Shown here one piece after another: positions 61,013 through 64,000 of a stretch of 64,000 bases of DNA; position 1 is the first letter of the stretch, and each line of letters begins with the position of its first letter. Origin of the DNA: an uncultured Clostridium sp. (lineage in GTDB: Bacteria; Bacillota_I; Bacilli_A; RF39; UBA660); the NCBI GenBank assembly GCA_947427095.1, contig CANEGO010000001.1, positions 1-64,000 of the forward strand. Reading direction: 5' to 3'. A program made the translations under genes and the position numbers. The notes under the pieces are model-generated. The model was not told where the DNA came from. It was given only the letters and a program-made list of their open reading frames with translations, and did not search any database.

Positions 61013-64000
61013 CTATATCTCTATAAATTTATTTAGTTTTATAGAATATATGAATTTTTTTATCTCTTTAGCGCCAAATATTTGTTTTACCCCTATTTCG
61101 TATAAATTTAATTGAACTTTATATCTTTCTACCAAATCATTTAATTTATCTACATCATCTGTTTTATAATCAACTATGTAATACGTATCATCTTTAATAA
61201 ATAATAAATCAATTATTCCTTCTACTAATATTTGAGAATCATCTAAAGACTCGTCATATAAAGATGCTGGTGCCAAAAAAGATAATCTTTTTTCTTTATA
61301 TATTATATCACTAGTTAACAATAAATCATAAATATCAGAAGTTAGATATGCAAATATATTGTCAAGTTTTATTAATTTTCTTTCTTTAAGAGAGATACTA
61401 CCGTTATTAACTAGTCTTAATAACTCCTCTTCTAAAGTATCAATCGTGTATTTTTTTATAGGGAGCATTTCAAATATTTTGTGATATAGAGTACCAATAT
61501 TAGTATGATTTAAACCATCTTTCATAAAGTCAGGTTTAACTTTATATATTTTATCATGACTTTTTATGTCACTAACACTTTTATATAATGGTACACCTAT
61601 AAAATTACTTTCATAATTGAACGAAGATAACTTATTATATAAAGTTACATCAAACGTTTCCTTAATTTTCTTTTCTTCTTCTTCAAATTCTTTTTCATTT
61701 ATTAAAGAAGAATCCACTATTTTTGTATCAATTACAGAATCACTTTCAAATATCTTTGGTAATAAAGGGCACATATCTCTTAATTCATCACAAGACTTAT
61801 TTCTTAATAAACATGGTAATAGTATTTCTAAATAATTATTAACACCACTTAAATATATACCAGATATATTTTTTAAATTACCCATTTTAGCTACTACGTT
61901 AGATAATTTATTGCTTAAGTTTTTAGTATAACCAGTTATTATTAATTTTTCTTTGGCACGTGTTAACGCTACATAAAGAATTCTGAGTTCTTCCGATAAC
62001 ATTTTTCGCTTTTCCATATCTTTAAATAATAGTAACGGAAAAGAGCTTTTCTTAGAAAAATTATCTATGTTTCTAATCATAAACGCGATTCCTAAATCAT
62101 CATTAATCATTAAGCCCGAATTTAAATCTTTAAAATTAAATTTACTTCCAGTTTCACTTAATATAACTACCGGATACTCTAATCCCTTTGATTTATGAAT
62201 GGTTGTTATTAATACGTTATCTCCTTCTTTTAATGGATTAATGCCTTCTAGTGACCCTTTATTTTTAATTATATTTTCAATATAATTAATAAACTCACTT
62301 AAACTAGATGAGGTATTACTCTCAAAATTAATTGCATGACTTATCATATGAGTTAAATTTTTATGAACTTCCACTCCATTTTTATAAGCGGATAAAACTG
62401 GAATCATATTAAATTTATTAAGTACCACACTTATTAGTGAAGATACGCTATTGTTTAATGAATAATCTTTTAATGATTTTAAGTCGTTAAATAAACTAAT
62501 TATTTCTTTATCATCACTTTTTATTAAAGAATCATATAAACTAACGTACTTATTTTCTCTTCTTAAATTCGCTACTAAATCTAAATCAATGTTTAATAAA
62601 TCAGAATTAATAACACTTAAAAAAGCTACATCATCATATGGATTATTAATTATTTTTAATAAGTTAATTAATAATTTAATCTCATAATTATCAAAGTATA
62701 AGCTAGATGATAAAGAGTATACACTTATACCTCTTTTATTTAATGCCTTAATGTATAAACTACTATGCTTCATACTCCTAAGCAATATTGATATATCACT
62801 AGCCTTTATATCTCTCCATAAGTTATTTTTGTTATCATAAACTTGCCTTTTATCTTTAATTAATTTCTTTATTTTTTCTGCTACTAAAATAGCTTCTTTT
62901 TGATAACTGGTTAGGTCTTCCTCTTCTTCTAAATCATCCAAAGTATCTACATAAACTTCTTCTGGCCTGCAAGCGTCATCATTTATTATGCATACTTCTG
63001 TTTCAAGGTCCTTTCCATCTTCAAAAGATGCACCTAAATATAAGAATTCATCCCCATTATAATCTACTTCACCAAAATCATTAGACATTGTGTTTTCAAA
63101 AATGAAGTTACAAAAATCTAATACTTCTTTTCTACTTCTAAAATTCTTTGATAAGGTAATTAATCTTGGAAAGCCATCTTTACTAGCATTAGCTTTATCT
63201 TTGTTAAATATATGAGGGCAAGCACTTCTAAATCTATATATACTTTGCTTTACATCTCCAACAATAAACAAATTAGAATTATCTTTTGATATTGAATTAA
63301 AGATAATATTTTGTAAATTGTTAGTATCTTGATATTCATCTATTAATATTTCTTCATATCTTTTAGATATTTCTTTAGCAAGATGTGTTTTATTATCATC
63401 TTTAATTAATAATTTCACACAAAAATGTGCTATGTCATTAAACGTATATGAGTTTATTTTTCGTTTTTCCTTTAAAAGTTCTTTTTCATATAGTAATACT
63501 ATTTCAAATAAGCTTTCTAACATATCACCGCAAAGTTTTTGCTCTTCGTTATATATATCTTCATTAATGTATTTATATTCTTCTAAAGTCTTATTAATAA
63601 ATGTTTTAAAATCTTCTCGTACAGATTTATATTTTATTATCTCCTCATCACAAGCATGGCCCTTTGGAGTACTAAATCTATCGAAGCTTATTAATTTTAA
63701 ATTCTGTGATAACGTATTAAAATCATTGGAATTAATAATTTTATTCATATAATTAATTTCTATATTCGCAAGACTAATACTCTTATTATACAAAAAAGGA
63801 TCAATTTTTAAGTCTTCTACAATATCTTCATATAATTTTTTAAACGAATTTACTTTACTAAAAATATTTTCAAATATTAACCTTTTATAAAAATCATTTT
63901 TATAATTATCTAACGCCTTATTTATGAACGTTTGTTTATCAGGTAAAGTATCCAAATAATCGCTTATCTTTAAAACGGTGTCCTTAATTAAATCATTATT
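61013..64000 (-). CDS. addA: AddA helicase/nuclease subunit, 5' end outside the window
   Basis: A RecB-like AddA for double-strand-break repair. The frame stays open to the window edge, and Walker A is missing, so the N-terminal part lies beyond. Visible motifs are LIDEYQDTNNLQ (II), FIVGDVKQSIYRFRSACPHI (III), LSKNFRSRKEVLDF (IV), VLITTIHKSKGLEYPVVILS (V), ILYVALTRAKEKLII (VI), and the C-terminal nuclease EGIIDLLFI and YYIVDYKTDDV. addB should lie upstream, to the right. Confidence 0.95.
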   Translation of the reverse strand, partial: NNDLIKDTVLKISDYLDTLPDKQTFINKALDNYKNDFYKRLIFENIFSKVNSFKKLYEDIVEDLKIDPFLYNKSISLANIEINYMNKIINSNDFNTLSQNLKLISFDRFSTPKGHACDEEIIKYKSVREDFKTFINKTLEEYKYINEDIYNEEQKLCGDMLESLFEIVLLYEKELLKEKRKINSYTFNDIAHFCVKLLIKDDNKTHLAKEISKRYEEILIDEYQDTNNLQNIIFNSISKDNSNLFIVGDVKQSIYRFRSACPHIFNKDKANASKDGFPRLITLSKNFRSRKEVLDFCNFIFENTMSNDFGEVDYNGDEFLYLGASFEDGKDLETEVCIINDDACRPEEVYVDTLDDLEEEEDLTSYQKEAILVAEKIKKLIKDKRQVYDNKNNLWRDIKASDISILLRSMKHSSLYIKALNKRGISVYSLSSSLYFDNYEIKLLINLLKIINNPYDDVAFLSVINSDLLNIDLDLVANLRRENKYVSLYDSLIKSDDKEIISLFNDLKSLKDYSLNNSVSSLISVVLNKFNMIPVLSAYKNGVEVHKNLTHMISHAINFESNTSSSLSEFINYIENIIKNKGSLEGINPLKEGDNVLITTIHKSKGLEYPVVILSETGSKFNFKDLNSGLMINDDLGIAFMIRNIDNFSKKSSFPLLLFKDMEKRKMLSEELRILYVALTRAKEKLIITGYTKNLSNKLSNVVAKMGNLKNISGIYLSGVNNYLEILLPCLLRNKSCDELRDMCPLLPKIFESDSVIDTKIVDSSLINEKEFEEEEKKIKETFDVTLYNKLSSFNYESNFIGVPLYKSVSDIKSHDKIYKVKPDFMKDGLNHTNIGTLYHKIFEMLPIKKYTIDTLEEELLRLVNNGSISLKERKLIKLDNIFAYLTSDIYDLLLTSDIIYKEKRLSFLAPASLYDESLDDSQILVEGIIDLLFIKDDTYYIVDYKTDDVDKLNDLVERYKVQLNLYEIGVKQIFGAKEIKKFIYSIKLNKFIEI

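Overview
The window is low-GC Gram-positive (Bacillota, Bacilli-like) chromosome carrying one complete-looking siphovirus prophage. Host genes are very AT-rich, use the standard code and have strong AGGAGG ribosome sites. The host carries a Phe T-box, PheST, PriA, PolA, AddA and a small acid-soluble spore protein (SspI) beside pheST, which points to a lineage with spore-forming ancestry, plausibly an uncultured gut Bacilli/Erysipelotrichia/RF39-type organism. The species cannot be named from the sequence.

Region 1 (1-3010) is a small accessory stretch on the host side of the left prophage junction. It holds a SufBD-like helical protein, an unknown protein, a candidate regulated small RNA that ends in a strong terminator before a two-helix membrane protein, a small XRE-type regulator and two unknown plus-strand genes.

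Region 2 (about 3011-38028, 35 kb) is an HK97-type siphoprophage with all genes on the minus strand. From right to left it has a small unknown gene, a large serine recombinase preceded by four 11-bp-spaced repeats, an ArpU-like regulator, an SNF2 helicase, a C5 methyltransferase, small genes, a low-GC two-gene moron with its own promoter and terminator, a primase-helicase, a VRR-NUC protein, a second sigma-like regulator, an amidoligase/gamma-glutamylcyclotransferase/zinc-ribbon cassette, an HNH endonuclease, a ParB-methyltransferase fusion, terminase, portal, protease, capsid, connectors and tail genes. The tail chaperone has a canonical -1 frameshift site. The left end has three tandem tail-collar genes and the lysis cassette. 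A 12-bp direct repeat, GAACATCCCCTT, lies at both ends. Joining the two ends restores a hairpin followed by a T-tract, so the phage appears to have inserted into the terminator of the tRNA-Ile2/Met-tRNA-Leu transcript. No classical CI repressor is evident inside the element.

Region 3 (38058-64000) is core chromosome, nearly all on the minus strand: two tRNAs, an unknown gene behind a consensus promoter, mutM, polA, a DUF5684-like membrane protein, sspI (plus strand), T-box-pheS-pheT, frr, a thioredoxin-like lipoprotein, tsf, rpsB (with a Rho_N-like tail), a cysteine-cluster protein, a MazG-like and an HD phosphohydrolase pair, priA, two exported or surface proteins, and a smr-folD-glyA-addA cluster cut by the window end. 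The most striking host signal is a ten-base G tract exactly between the -35 and -10 boxes of a secreted-protein promoter, a typical arrangement for phase variation by slipped-strand mispairing.
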